Source: Clostridium sp. KNHs214
GTDB taxonomy: Bacteria > Bacillota > Clostridia > Clostridiales > Clostridiaceae
NCBI RefSeq assembly: GCF_000744935.1
Contig: NZ_JQMW01000011.1
Coordinates: 62,001-126,000 of the forward strand
Length of the DNA stretch: 64,000 nucleotides
Direction of reading: 5' to 3'
Shown here: one piece after another, positions 43,104 to 52,117 of the stretch
How positions within the stretch are numbered: the first letter of the stretch is position 1
Layout of the letters: each line of letters opens with the position of its first letter
The notes under the pieces: model-generated
The model's database searches: none
What the model was told of the DNA's origin: nothing
What the model saw: the letters and a program-made list of their open reading frames with translations, nothing else
Translations under genes and position numbers: made by a program

Positions 43104-45758
43104 ATGTGGTACAAAAAAAGTAAAGAGGAAACCATAAAAGATTTAGATGTAAATATTTATACTGGTCTTTCCTCCGAAGAAGTAGAAAAAAGAAAGGAAA
43201 AGTATGGTCTAAACCAATTAGCTACTAAAAAGCAAAAGAGCCTTTTTAAAATGGTTTTTGAACAATTAAACGATATACTAATATACATACTTTTAGCAGC
43301 AGCTGTAGCTTCAGGCTTTTTAGGGGAAATAAGTGATTCTATTATAATAGGAATAGTTATAATAATTAATGCAGTTGTAGGAGTTATTCAAGAATCAAAA
43401 GCTGAAAAAGCTCTTGAGGCCCTAAAAAAACTTTCCACACCTAAAGCTCTAGTTAAGCGTGATGGTGAAGTAAAAGAAATATCTTCTACAGAAGTAGTAC
43501 CAGGAGATGTGGTGGTACTTGATGCTGGTAGATTCATACCTTGTGACTTAAGGCTTGTGGAAACTGCAAACCTTAAAGTTGAAGAATCTGCACTTACAGG
43601 CGAATCTGTTCCTGTAGATAAAAATGCAGAACTAATGCTAAATGAAGATGTGCCTTTAGGTGACCAAAAGAACTCAGCTTTTATGTCCACACTTGTAACT
43701 TATGGTAGAGGCCTTGGGATAGCTGTTGGAACTGGAATGAACACCGAAATAGGTAAAATAGCAAAAATGCTTGATGAAAGTCAAAATGAACAAACTCCTC
43801 TACAAAAGAAACTTGAGGAATTAGGAAAGGTTTTAGGTATAGGAGCTCTAGCTATATGTGGAGTTATGTTTTTTGTAGGATTATTTCAAAAAAGGCCTAT
43901 ATTTGAAATGTTTTTAACCTCCATAAGTTTGGCTGTAGCAGCTATTCCAGAAGGACTTCCTGCTATAGTTACTATCGTTCTCGCTATGGGCGTTCAAAAG
44001 ATGATAAAGAGAAATGCTATAGTTAGAAAATTACCTGCAGTAGAAACCTTAGGTTCTGTAAATATAGTTTGTTCAGATAAAACTGGTACTTTAACTCAAA
44101 ATAAAATGACCGTTACAAAATTCTTTGCAGACGATTCATTGTATAATATTGAAGATTTAAATCCAGAAAATCCTGTACAAAAACTTCTTATTGAAAATCT
44201 AATCTTATGTAACGATGCCACTTTTTCTGTTGAGTCAGAAACAGGTGATCCTACAGAAATAGCATTACTAGCTGCAGGAAATAAATTTAATATACTTAAA
44301 GAAGATTTAGAAGCTTCTCATACAAGGGTAAATGAAATTCCTTTTGATTCAGATAGAAAATTAATGACCACTGTAAATAAATACGGTGACAAATATTATG
44401 TAATGACTAAAGGTGCTATAGATAATCTACTTAATATAATAGATAAAGCCTATATAAATGGTGAATTTGTAACTCTTACTGAAGATCTTAAAAACCAAAT
44501 AATAAAAGCTTCTTATGCAATGTCTGAGGATGCTTTAAGAGTTTTGGGAGCTGCGTATAAAATTATAGACTCCCCTGATATATCCATAGAAGATTTAGAA
44601 AAAGATTTAACATTTATAGGTCTTGTAGGAATGATTGACCCTCCTAGACTAGAAGTTAAAGACTCCATTGCACTATGTAAAAGCGCTGGTATTAAGACCA
44701 TAATGATTACTGGGGACCATAAAAAGACTGCTTTTGCCATAGCTAAGGAATTGGATATAGCTACAGATGAAAATGAGGCTATATCTGGTATGGAATTGGA
44801 TAAACTATCTCAAGAAGAATTAAACGAAAAAGTAGCTAATTTGAGAGTTTTTGCAAGGGTTTCACCTGAGCACAAGGTTATGATAGTAAAAGCCTTTAAG
44901 TCTAAAGGAAATATAGTTTCTATGACTGGTGATGGTGTAAATGATGCTCCTTCATTAAAAGCTGCTGACATAGGTGTGGCTATGGGTATAACTGGTACAG
45001 ACGTTGCCAAAGGTGCTGCTGATATGGTACTTACAGATGATAACTTCTCTACCATAGTCAAGGCTATTGAAGAAGGTAGAAATATATTTAATAACATTAA
45101 AAAATCTATATTGTTCCTACTTTCATGTAATATAGGTGAGATAATAAGTATATTCCTTTCAGTGCTTTTAAAATGGCCTACTCCGCTTATACCAATACAC
45201 ATTTTGTGGGTTAACCTTATAACTGACACTCTACCAGCTCTTTCTCTTGGTGTTGACCCTGGTGATCCTGGAGTTATGGATGCAAAACCTAGAAACCCAA
45301 AGGACAGCTTGTTTAAAGGTTCTACTGTAAGTTTAATAGGAAATGGAATACTTATAGGTTTATTAACCTTAACTGCTTTTGTAGTTGGAGTTAAAGTTTA
45401 TACTAAATCCGGAGTTTTATTCCCATTGTTGCCAGATGTTATTGATCCTGATGCACTAGAACATGCTCAAACTATGGCTTTCGTTGTTTTAAGTGTATCC
45501 CAATTAATTCATTCATTAAATATGAGAAATGAAACTAAGTCCATATTCCAAATAGGATTTTTTACAAATAAACTTTTAATAGGTTCAATACTTATAGGCA
45601 TATTCCTACAAGATGTTATAATAACAGTTCCTTTCCTAGCTAATATATTTAAAGTACATGACCTTAACGCTAAAGATTGGCTATTTGTATCCATACTAAG
45701 TATAATACCTCTACTAGTTAACGAAATAGCTAAAGTATTTAAAAGAGCTAGAAGGTAA
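43104..45758 (+). CDS. P-type cation-transporting ATPase (Ca2+/Mn2+ type, P2)
   Basis: This 884-residue ATPase has ten membrane helices. Motifs are TGES (165-168), PEGLP in helix 4 (282-286), phosphorylated Asp325 in SDKTGTLT, the hinge GDGVNDAPSLKAADIGVAMG, and helix 6 NLITDTLPALSLGVDPGD. This is the SERCA/PMR1-like (PacL) group. The Mn2+ riboswitch in its leader argues that it expels Mn2+ (perhaps with Ca2+) when the metal is in excess. The ATG has GAGGTG upstream. The unit is monocistronic. Confidence 0.95.
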   Translation: MWYKKSKEETIKDLDVNIYTGLSSEEVEKRKEKYGLNQLATKKQKSLFKMVFEQLNDILIYILLAAAVASGFLGEISDSIIIGIVIIINAVVGVIQESKAEKALEALKKLSTPKALVKRDGEVKEISSTEVVPGDVVVLDAGRFIPCDLRLVETANLKVEESALTGESVPVDKNAELMLNEDVPLGDQKNSAFMSTLVTYGRGLGIAVGTGMNTEIGKIAKMLDESQNEQTPLQKKLEELGKVLGIGALAICGVMFFVGLFQKRPIFEMFLTSISLAVAAIPEGLPAIVTIVLAMGVQKMIKRNAIVRKLPAVETLGSVNIVCSDKTGTLTQNKMTVTKFFADDSLYNIEDLNPENPVQKLLIENLILCNDATFSVESETGDPTEIALLAAGNKFNILKEDLEASHTRVNEIPFDSDRKLMTTVNKYGDKYYVMTKGAIDNLLNIIDKAYINGEFVTLTEDLKNQIIKASYAMSEDALRVLGAAYKIIDSPDISIEDLEKDLTFIGLVGMIDPPRLEVKDSIALCKSAGIKTIMITGDHKKTAFAIAKELDIATDENEAISGMELDKLSQEELNEKVANLRVFARVSPEHKVMIVKAFKSKGNIVSMTGDGVNDAPSLKAADIGVAMGITGTDVAKGAADMVLTDDNFSTIVKAIEEGRNIFNNIKKSILFLLSCNIGEIISIFLSVLLKWPTPLIPIHILWVNLITDTLPALSLGVDPGDPGVMDAKPRNPKDSLFKGSTVSLIGNGILIGLLTLTAFVVGVKVYTKSGVLFPLLPDVIDPDALEHAQTMAFVVLSVSQLIHSLNMRNETKSIFQIGFFTNKLLIGSILIGIFLQDVIITVPFLANIFKVHDLNAKDWLFVSILSIIPLLVNEIAKVFKRARR

Positions 45759-45862
45759 CCAGTAGCAATTAGTAAAGCACAATTAAAAAATAATAAGAAT
45801 CAAATATTAAATATTTAGTGTTAAAAGCATAAGCTTAAAAATAAAATATTAATTAACAAACA

Positions 45863-45945
45863 GAAATAGGAAATATATTTTGCTAGATTTACTAAACATA
45901 ACCATAAATGTTTAAAGGTGACCCGCACAATATATTTCCTATTTT
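45863..45945. terminator. Long hairpin between convergent ATPase and msrC genes
   Basis: AAATAGGAAATATATT and AATATATTTCCTATTT pair around ~50 nt. The T-rich right side suits termination of the ATPase transcript. The following 45958-46010 carries an I-family end (GCTTTCGCACATAAATTTCA). Confidence 0.6.
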
Positions 45946-46063
45946 AATTATTAATTACTCAGCTTTCGCACATAAATTTCAAGCTCTACATTATTGATTC
46001 TCAACCGTCAATTCTCAAATCTAAATATATTCCAAAGGATTTTTGCCCTTAAATTTTCATTTG

Positions 46064-46552
46064 TTAACTGTTAACGCTTTCCTCTAAAGCCTTCACAAGC
46101 TTACTCAGGTACTCTTCCTCTAAATCTCCAAATCTATTTAACTCCGGGCTATCTATATCTAGAACTCCAAACACTTCGCCGCTTTTCATTATAGGAATTA
46201 CTATTTCTGAATTACTTTGGCAATCACAGGCTATGTGCCCAGGGAAATCATGTACATTTTCCACTCTTACAACTCTCTTTTCCTGCACTGCTGTACCGCA
46301 TACTCCCTTGCCAATTTTTATTCTATTACATGCTGGTCTTCCTTGAAATGGTCCTAAAACCAATTCACCATTTCTCATTATGTAAAATCCTGCCCAGTTT
46401 ATTCTATCTAATATAACATTAATTATAGCTGAAGCATTGGATAAGTTAGCTATTAAATCCTGTTCTGAACTAATTTGTCCCTTTAATAACATAACCATAT
46501 ATTTATATTTCTGTTCCAAAGTCATTTTTTCGATTCCATCTAATTTAAACAT
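46064..46552 (-). CDS. msrC: Free methionine-(R)-sulfoxide reductase (GAF domain)
   Basis: This 162-residue cytosolic GAF-domain enzyme reduces free L-methionine-(R)-sulfoxide. The catalytic cysteines are conserved: Cys75 (GRPACNRI), Cys85 (GKGVCGTA) and Cys109 (HIACDCQSNSEIV), at the same relative spacing as Cys84/94/118 of the E. coli enzyme. NWAGFYI near residue 52 is typical. The ribosome binding site is weak, so the start is less certain. It is a stand-alone gene. Confidence 0.93.
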   Translation of the reverse strand: MFKLDGIEKMTLEQKYKYMVMLLKGQISSEQDLIANLSNASAIINVILDRINWAGFYIMRNGELVLGPFQGRPACNRIKIGKGVCGTAVQEKRVVRVENVHDFPGHIACDCQSNSEIVIPIMKSGEVFGVLDIDSPELNRFGDLEEEYLSKLVKALEESVNS

Positions 46553-46638
46553 TGCCGTGACCTGCTACTCAAAATATGGTCAAATGTATCCATATTGAGA
46601 TTCTTACTGCTTCAATGTACTCTGTCTTGCCGAGGCTA

Positions 46639-47136
46639 CTACAGTTTGTATAGCACTCCACAGTCGTTAATTCCCCAAATAGCCTTGGGTACACATTCTT
46701 CAATAGTTATAAAACTTGGTTTTTGTTTTATTAACTCATTTACTGTTTTATTAATATAATCAGTTCTTATATTTGTAAGTCTTTGATGAAGTTTTTGTAC
46801 CTTGACTATTTGTTTTTGGATATTTTGACGAGTAGCTTCTCCTTTCTCTTTTTTATTTCTTAATTTTAAACTTTCATATTTCCTTGAAAGCTTTCTTTGC
46901 TCACGTTTTAGTTTCTTTTCTGCTTTTTTAACTATTTTAGTTTTGTTAATATTCTTTTTAGTTAAACCATTATTACAAATTGCAAAATTCTTTAGTCCAA
47001 GGTCTACGCCTATTCCTTCTGAGTAAGGTTTATTATCTACTTTAATAGCTTCTTCAACTAAAATTGAAACAAAATATCTATCTGCTTTTTGACTTACTGT
47101 ACCACTTTTAACTATAGCGTTAACTGGAATGTATCC
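46639..47136 (-). pseudogene. IS200/IS605-family TnpB remnant
   Basis: An open stretch of 165 codons without a proper start reads GYIPVNAIVKSGTVSQKADR, then RuvC-I GIGVDLGLKNFAI, a basic coiled region (KKAEKKLKREQRKLSRKYES), and RuvC-II region SFITIEECVPKAIWGI before a stop. TnpB proteins are ~370-400 residues; the N-terminal third and the zinc-ribbon/RuvC-III end are missing, so it cannot be an active guide-RNA nuclease. Its upstream side is cut by an F element at 47140. No tnpA is near. Confidence 0.88.
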
Positions 47137-47139
47137 AAA

Positions 47140-47273
47140 TCAAAGATGCTGGTATATTTTGTGTCAGACAAGGAAGCAGGTTCCACCGCTATAGAACTAT
47201 CGTTGGGTTCTGCTGACGCAGTATGACGCAAAATAGACTAACATACTGACTTGTTATTTATTTGAATGTGCCT
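47140..47273. repeat. F-family element (F3), 5' end truncated
   Basis: It starts inside the family at AAATCAAAGATGCTGGTATA and ends GTTATTTATTTGAATGTGCC; the outer TAGGTACAT end is missing. It abuts the tnpB remnant. Confidence 0.75.
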
Positions 47274-47274
47274 T

Positions 47275-47430
47275 AACATTACCTGAATTATAAAATTTAT
47301 CTGGAATGACTTGCATAAGAAGCAAAGGAACTGTTTAAATTTAATTTATTGTTCCCAGCTCTTATGCAAGTCATGGAGGAGAAATTTCATAATTCCATCA
47401 CATTATACCTTATTGTGGGTTAATCATCAT
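47275..47430. repeat. D-family element (D5)
   Basis: Inner arms TCTGGAATGACTTGCATAAG and CTTATGCAAGTCATGG and the end TTATTGTGGGTTAATCAT are present; the left terminal AACCCAC is missing because F3 ends there. Confidence 0.75.
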
Positions 47431-47450
47431 ATAAATTTTCATATAAAATA

Positions 47451-47954
47451 CTAAATTCCGTACTCTTTAGAAAGCTCCACATAATGCTGTGCTGACCTTC
47501 TAATTTCCTCTATTTCTTCCTGTGTAAGTTCCCTTACTACTCTTGCGGGTACTCCCATGCATAGAACTCCTGAAGGTATCTTTTTATTTTGAGTTACTAA
47601 ACTTCCAGCTCCTATAATAGTATTTTCCCCTATTTCAGCTCCATTTAATATGGTAGCTCCCATGCCCACCAAAACGTTATTTTTTACTATACATCCATGT
47701 ACTATAGCCCTATGCCCCACTGTAACTCCATCACCTATTATACAAGGTTTATCTACATCCACATGAACTACAGAATTATCCTGTATATTTGTATTTTTTC
47801 CTATGTGAATTTTATTAGTGTCTCCTCTTAGGACTGCTCCGTACCATATGTTTACTCCTGATTCCAACATTACATCACCTATTATATCCGCAGAAGGAGC
47901 TATAAAAGTGTTATCATTTATATTAGGCCTTTTTTCCTTAAAATTAGTTAACAT
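47451..47954 (-). CDS. Gamma-carbonic anhydrase-like hexapeptide protein
   Basis: This 167-residue left-handed beta-helix protein forms trimers. Motifs are IGDVMLESGVNIWYGAVLRGD, NTNIQDNSVVHVD, GDGVTVGHRAIVHGC and VLVGMGATILNGAEIG. The three His expected for zinc (VVHVD, GHRAIVHG) are all present. Family members include Cam-type carbonic anhydrases and YrdA/PaaY proteins, so activity is not certain. I chose the ATG at 47954 (GAGGTGG upstream), because the in-frame extension above it is not conserved-looking. Confidence 0.9.
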   Translation of the reverse strand: MLTNFKEKRPNINDNTFIAPSADIIGDVMLESGVNIWYGAVLRGDTNKIHIGKNTNIQDNSVVHVDVDKPCIIGDGVTVGHRAIVHGCIVKNNVLVGMGATILNGAEIGENTIIGAGSLVTQNKKIPSGVLCMGVPARVVRELTQEEIEEIRRSAQHYVELSKEYGI

Positions 47955-48104
47955 AATACATTCCACCTCTTTTAATCTTTTAACTAATTCTAATATATAC
48001 AAAAATATTTTACAAGATAATAAAAACTAGAGTATTATATAAAGTAACACTCTAGCTTCGCAAGTCATATTTATTAATTTAATCTTTTTAAATAAATACC
48101 ATCT

Positions 48105-49460
48105 CTAGCAATCAGTGACTGCTGAATCTGCTGTTTCTCTTATTCTTTTTTTCTTTTTTACATAAATGTAAAAAGGAATTCCCATAACTGCAAGTAGCAA
48201 TCCATATAAACATACTTCAATACCCGAGCCTGCCATAGCCCAAAATGCATATATCAATCCCAAACATGGTGTTATGCCTTTTCTGATGATCATTTTCAGT
48301 TTCATTGACTTATTTTCTCTCAGCATTAGCTTTATTTCTGATGCTGCTGCAAAGGCATAAACAGGAAGATATGCCACTGTAGCCAATAACATTATAAAAT
48401 TAAACGCTGAAAGCATGGACTTCGTGTAATTCATAAGCAAAAGTACATTTGTAAGTACAGACCCTATTATTAAAGATGCATATGGAGTATTGTATTTTGG
48501 ATGAACCTTTGCAAATACTTTTGGGAATATTCCTCCCTCACCTGCTGCATAGGAAACGCGCGCTGTTGCAAAAATCCAACCAGTAGTAGTTCCAAGAACA
48601 CTTACTATAGAAGCTACTAATATAAATTTAGTAATGCCGCTACCTAAAAAATTAGAAAATATTTCTATAATAGGTGCTGAACTTTTAGCTAATTCCTCTT
48701 GTGGTATAGCTCCCATAGCACATACACTTATAAGCATATATACAACTATAGCTATTGCAATTCCCAAAATAGTGCTCAACTTAATATTTTTCTCTGGATT
48801 TTTTATTTCTCCTGCTGCTACAGAAGCACTTTCAAAGCCTGTAAAAGCCCAAAGTGTACACACCATAGCTGCCGGTAAAGTACTAATTCCTCTTCCTGTT
48901 GGAAAAGCTGGTGTTAAAAATTCTGGATTAAAATAGTAAGCAGTTATAACTATAAATCCAAAAAATAAAGCTATCTTAAATATAGTAATGGCTGTTTGAA
49001 TGGTACTAGCTTCTTTAACTCCAATTATATTTATTATAGTAAATATCCATAAAATACTGCTGGTATATATAAAGGATAAAAATGGACTTCCCGCTACTGC
49101 TGGTATTAAAGCTCCAGTATAACTGGCCACAGATGTTATTATAGCTGCATTTCCTATCCAAGAAGCATTCCAATATAACCATGCATTTAAGAATCCAATA
49201 AAATCTCCAAAAGCCTCTTTGGGATATTCATAAGGCCCACCTGTTTTAGTTATTTTAGCTCCTAAATTTGCATAGGATAAAGCTAAAAATATAGAACCCA
49301 TACCTGTTATGGCCCAAGCCATTATAGTAGCACCTGGACCTGTTGTGTTTGCTAACGTGGCTGGAAGCATAAATATTCCTGAACCAATCATATTTCCTGC
49401 CACTAACATGGTAGCAGTTAAAAGACCCATTTGTTTTTTAAGTGATATTTCCCTTTTCAT
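48105..49460 (-). CDS. APC-family amino acid/polyamine antiporter
   Basis: This 451-residue membrane protein has about twelve helices. The first helix motif AGNMIGSGIFMLPATLA binds the substrate backbone in this family, and GFESASVAAGEIKNPEKNIK is the conserved helix-6/loop. It resembles the basic amino acid/polyamine antiporters (AdiC, CadB, PotE), so an exchange of an amino acid for its product is likely; the substrate is not determined. GGAGGT is 13 bases before the ATG, longer than usual. Confidence 0.9.
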   Translation of the reverse strand: MKREISLKKQMGLLTATMLVAGNMIGSGIFMLPATLANTTGPGATIMAWAITGMGSIFLALSYANLGAKITKTGGPYEYPKEAFGDFIGFLNAWLYWNASWIGNAAIITSVASYTGALIPAVAGSPFLSFIYTSSILWIFTIINIIGVKEASTIQTAITIFKIALFFGFIVITAYYFNPEFLTPAFPTGRGISTLPAAMVCTLWAFTGFESASVAAGEIKNPEKNIKLSTILGIAIAIVVYMLISVCAMGAIPQEELAKSSAPIIEIFSNFLGSGITKFILVASIVSVLGTTTGWIFATARVSYAAGEGGIFPKVFAKVHPKYNTPYASLIIGSVLTNVLLLMNYTKSMLSAFNFIMLLATVAYLPVYAFAAASEIKLMLRENKSMKLKMIIRKGITPCLGLIYAFWAMAGSGIEVCLYGLLLAVMGIPFYIYVKKKKRIRETADSAVTDC

Positions 49461-49610
49461 CTTTAGTTTATCTACCTCCGCATTTAAAAATTAACATGCT
49501 AAATTTATCACAGTAAAGTGCTTCATGTCAATAAAAAAATGTATAATTTATCACTAAAAATTATAATTATAATTTTTAGATAAGTAATGTACGAAGTAAG
49601 CGATAAGGAT

Positions 49611-49629
49611 AAAACTCAAGGAGTTTTTT
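49611..49629. terminator. Short terminator-like hairpin
   Basis: AAAACTC/GAGTTTT plus T-run, the same unit as after queT and nrdJ, but here in a gap with no obvious upstream plus-strand gene. Confidence 0.4.
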
Positions 49630-49737
49630 ATAATTAATTTGTAAACAAATTCCAGGATAGCTATACTTCCCCCTCTTCCATGAAACTTTAATAAATAATT
49701 TTCAATTTTATTTTTATTAAATCTTTATAAATCAGCG

Positions 49738-49876
49738 TGCTTACGTCAAAAAAACTTTCTAAGCATTTAAAAAGAAAAGCTATAACTACTTCGTTTAATG
49801 AAAAAGTTATAGCTTTTCTTACTATCTCTTTATTTAATTAAAGATTTTCCGTAACATAGTGAAGGAAAATCCACCT
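49738..49876. repeat. C-family half element (C6)
   Basis: Contains AAAAGCTATAACTAC/GTTATAGCTTTT and AAAGATTTTCCGTAACATAG, the right half of C, standing alone without A or B. No gene in 49461-49907. Confidence 0.7.
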
Positions 49877-49907
49877 TACCTCTTACTTCTTACCTTATTT
49901 AAATTCA

Positions 49908-50336
49908 TTACCTATAACAATTTATATTCGTTTCTTCTTTAAGCTTTTTAAAATTAATTCCTTCCAACTCTTCTATGAGCTTTTTTTGAACTCTCATCAA
50001 TGCATGATGCACTGCACATTTTCCATTTTTGTTTGCATTACATTCCTCTGGAGAATAAGTACATCGATTTATGCATATAGGGCCTTCTACTGCTTCTATA
50101 ACATCTTTTAAAGTGATATTTTCTGGACTTCTTCCTAAAGAATATCCACCCTTTACACCTCTATAAGATTTAACTATACCTGTAGCCTTGAGCTTTCTTA
50201 AAAGTTTTAATAAAAATCTCATAGGTATGGATTGATTTTCAGATATAATCCTAGCCTCTAAAATCTTTTCTTCTCCTAATATACTTAAACAAAGTACTGC
50301 TCTTATTGCATAATCTGATTCCTGAGTTATATTCAT
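49908..50336 (-). CDS. Rrf2 family transcriptional regulator
   Basis: This 142-residue protein has an N-terminal winged helix (about 1-65: ESDYAIRAVLCLSILG, KSYRGVKGGYSLGRSPENIT) and a cysteine cluster, Cys88, Cys92, Cys99, Cys107. Cysteines in this region bind an [Fe-S] cluster in IscR and NsrR, so redox or NO/Fe-S sensing is plausible. No isc/suf genes are adjacent. GGGAGTG precedes the ATG. Confidence 0.9.
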   Translation of the reverse strand: MNITQESDYAIRAVLCLSILGEEKILEARIISENQSIPMRFLLKLLRKLKATGIVKSYRGVKGGYSLGRSPENITLKDVIEAVEGPICINRCTYSPEECNANKNGKCAVHHALMRVQKKLIEELEGINFKKLKEETNINCYR

Positions 50337-50467
50337 TTCTTCACTCCCACTTTATCCTATAGTGCAGCTACTGCAATATTCATTTTTAAAAATAAGAGTT
50401 AACAATAGACATACAAATTCTAAGTTTTCATTGGAATAAAATCTCATCTAAAACTTAAAAAATCTGT

Positions 50468-51502
50468 TTATTTAGCTAAATTAGAAATCATTTCTATCAT
50501 AAAATCGTAAAGATCCTTAACTTTATCATTTTTCTCTGGTATTTTTATATCCATCTTTTTATTTAAATCGAAAAGTACCATATCTATGTCATAAGTTACT
50601 TGTGATCCTTCTAATACTAAATCCATATTAACCTTCTCACTTACAACATAATCATCTTTTATTCCAAATTGGAAAGTAGCCCCTTTATCTCCTATGATTT
50701 TAGGCATTTTATCTACATTCTCCAAGCTCTTTTTATAATCTACTTTTCCTTTTTCATCTTTTACAAGTATTTTATCTAGTACTGTTTCTAGTTGAGTTTT
50801 TCTCTTTTTATCTGAAAGGAAGGCCTTTAAAAATTTCTTAAGCCCTGCATCATCCATTTTTATTTCATATACATCGACATTTTCTTTTTTACCATTTATA
50901 TCTATATCTTTTTTACCCTGTTTTGTTAGCATTTTCTTTCCATTTTCTTCTACATAACCTTTTACGAATTCATTTAATCCTTGTTGCAAATTCGTCATGC
51001 TTTCTGTCATACCTTTTATATCCTCTTGAGGCATAGCTCCAGCTTGAGTTCCCATTTCTTTATTCATTTTTTCTACAGTATCTTTTCCCATATAGATATA
51101 TTCTATACTTTTATTAGCTAACTGCATTTGACTTTTTAACTCTTCAGGTAATTTTATAAATATCCTATAATCATCCTTATCTAAATCTACAGAAGATATC
51201 ATATTAATGTTTAATTTTTCACCCATAATATTATAATCAACATTCATATCCATCTTTGCATTTTTATCTTTTTCCGTAACAACCTTTCCGCCTATTTTCA
51301 TATCTAAATTTTCTAAACCACCTGCAGAGGCAGCTTCTTTTCCTGAAATCTTTACTTTATAATCCCCTTTAAAGCCATATGATTTTAAATTTGAGTTATT
51401 ATCAATAGCCTTAAATAACTTATCATTAGCTCCACATCCTCCCAGCAAAAATGTTACTAAAGCTAAAATTAACATAGAGCTGACTAATTTTATTTTTTTC
51501 AT
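50468..51502 (-). CDS. Surface lipoprotein, unknown function
   Basis: This 344-residue lipoprotein has signal peptide MKKIKLVSSMLILALVTFLL and lipobox LLGGC (Cys23). The mature part is Lys/Asp-rich with alternating strands (DYKVKISGKEAASA, MDMNVDYNIMGEKLNINMIS, DYRIFIKLPEELKSQM), like LolA/LppX-type or DUF6612 proteins that bind lipids; this is only a resemblance. AGGAGG precedes the ATG. Single gene. Confidence 0.8.
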   Translation of the reverse strand: MKKIKLVSSMLILALVTFLLGGCGANDKLFKAIDNNSNLKSYGFKGDYKVKISGKEAASAGGLENLDMKIGGKVVTEKDKNAKMDMNVDYNIMGEKLNINMISSVDLDKDDYRIFIKLPEELKSQMQLANKSIEYIYMGKDTVEKMNKEMGTQAGAMPQEDIKGMTESMTNLQQGLNEFVKGYVEENGKKMLTKQGKKDIDINGKKENVDVYEIKMDDAGLKKFLKAFLSDKKRKTQLETVLDKILVKDEKGKVDYKKSLENVDKMPKIIGDKGATFQFGIKDDYVVSEKVNMDLVLEGSQVTYDIDMVLFDLNKKMDIKIPEKNDKVKDLYDFMIEMISNLAK

Positions 51503-51584
51503 AAAATATTACCTCCTAATTCATATATAATTATAATTATAACAGAATAACATATAATTACATATATAAATTTAAATAATTATT

Positions 51585-51900
51585 TGATTAAACCACAATA
51601 AGGTATAATGTGATGGAATTATGAAATTTCTCCTCCATGACTTGCATAAGAGCTCGGAACAATAAATTTAATTTAAGAAATTCTAATCTTTTAGCCATAT
51701 AAAATTATCTAACGCTCACATTCAGCGTCCTGCCTCAGGTTCGCTAGCCTGGCGTCCTTGCCAGGCTTACGATAATTTTATCTGTCTAAAAGAAGAATTT
51801 CTAAAATTAAATTTAAACAGTTCCTTCGCTTCTTATGCAAGTCATTCCAGAGAAATTTCATAATTCAGGTAATGTAATGCTTTTTGTGGGATAATCATTA
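51585..51900. repeat. D-family element (D6) with nested E insertion
   Basis: It is the inverted counterpart of 39180-39493: CCACAATAAGG end, CTCCTCCATGACTTGCATAAG, then the E palindrome (about 51668-51815, core GCCTCAGGTTCGCTAGCCTGGC) and the second D arm ending TTTTTGTGGGATAATCAT. The rest of 51503-52117 is AT-rich promoter-type sequence with a TATAAT near 52101. Confidence 0.8.
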
Positions 51901-52117
51901 TTTACATTTTCTTATTTTGGATGCAAATTATATACTTTAATCCATAAATAATTTAAAAAGAAAAGGTAAAGCTAGAAATTCATAAATAATTCCTGTAAAA
52001 TAGAATCCGGATAATTTGAATTTAGGTTATATTTATTCTATAATACAACATGTGGTATAACTTTTTCATACTATTAACTATATATAGTATATATTAAGGG
52101 TATAATAAAGATAATAC

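Noticed and set aside
44810-45229. Reverse-strand frame of 139 codons within the P-type ATPase gene
   Set aside because: Shadow of the coding strand, which carries all P-type motifs.
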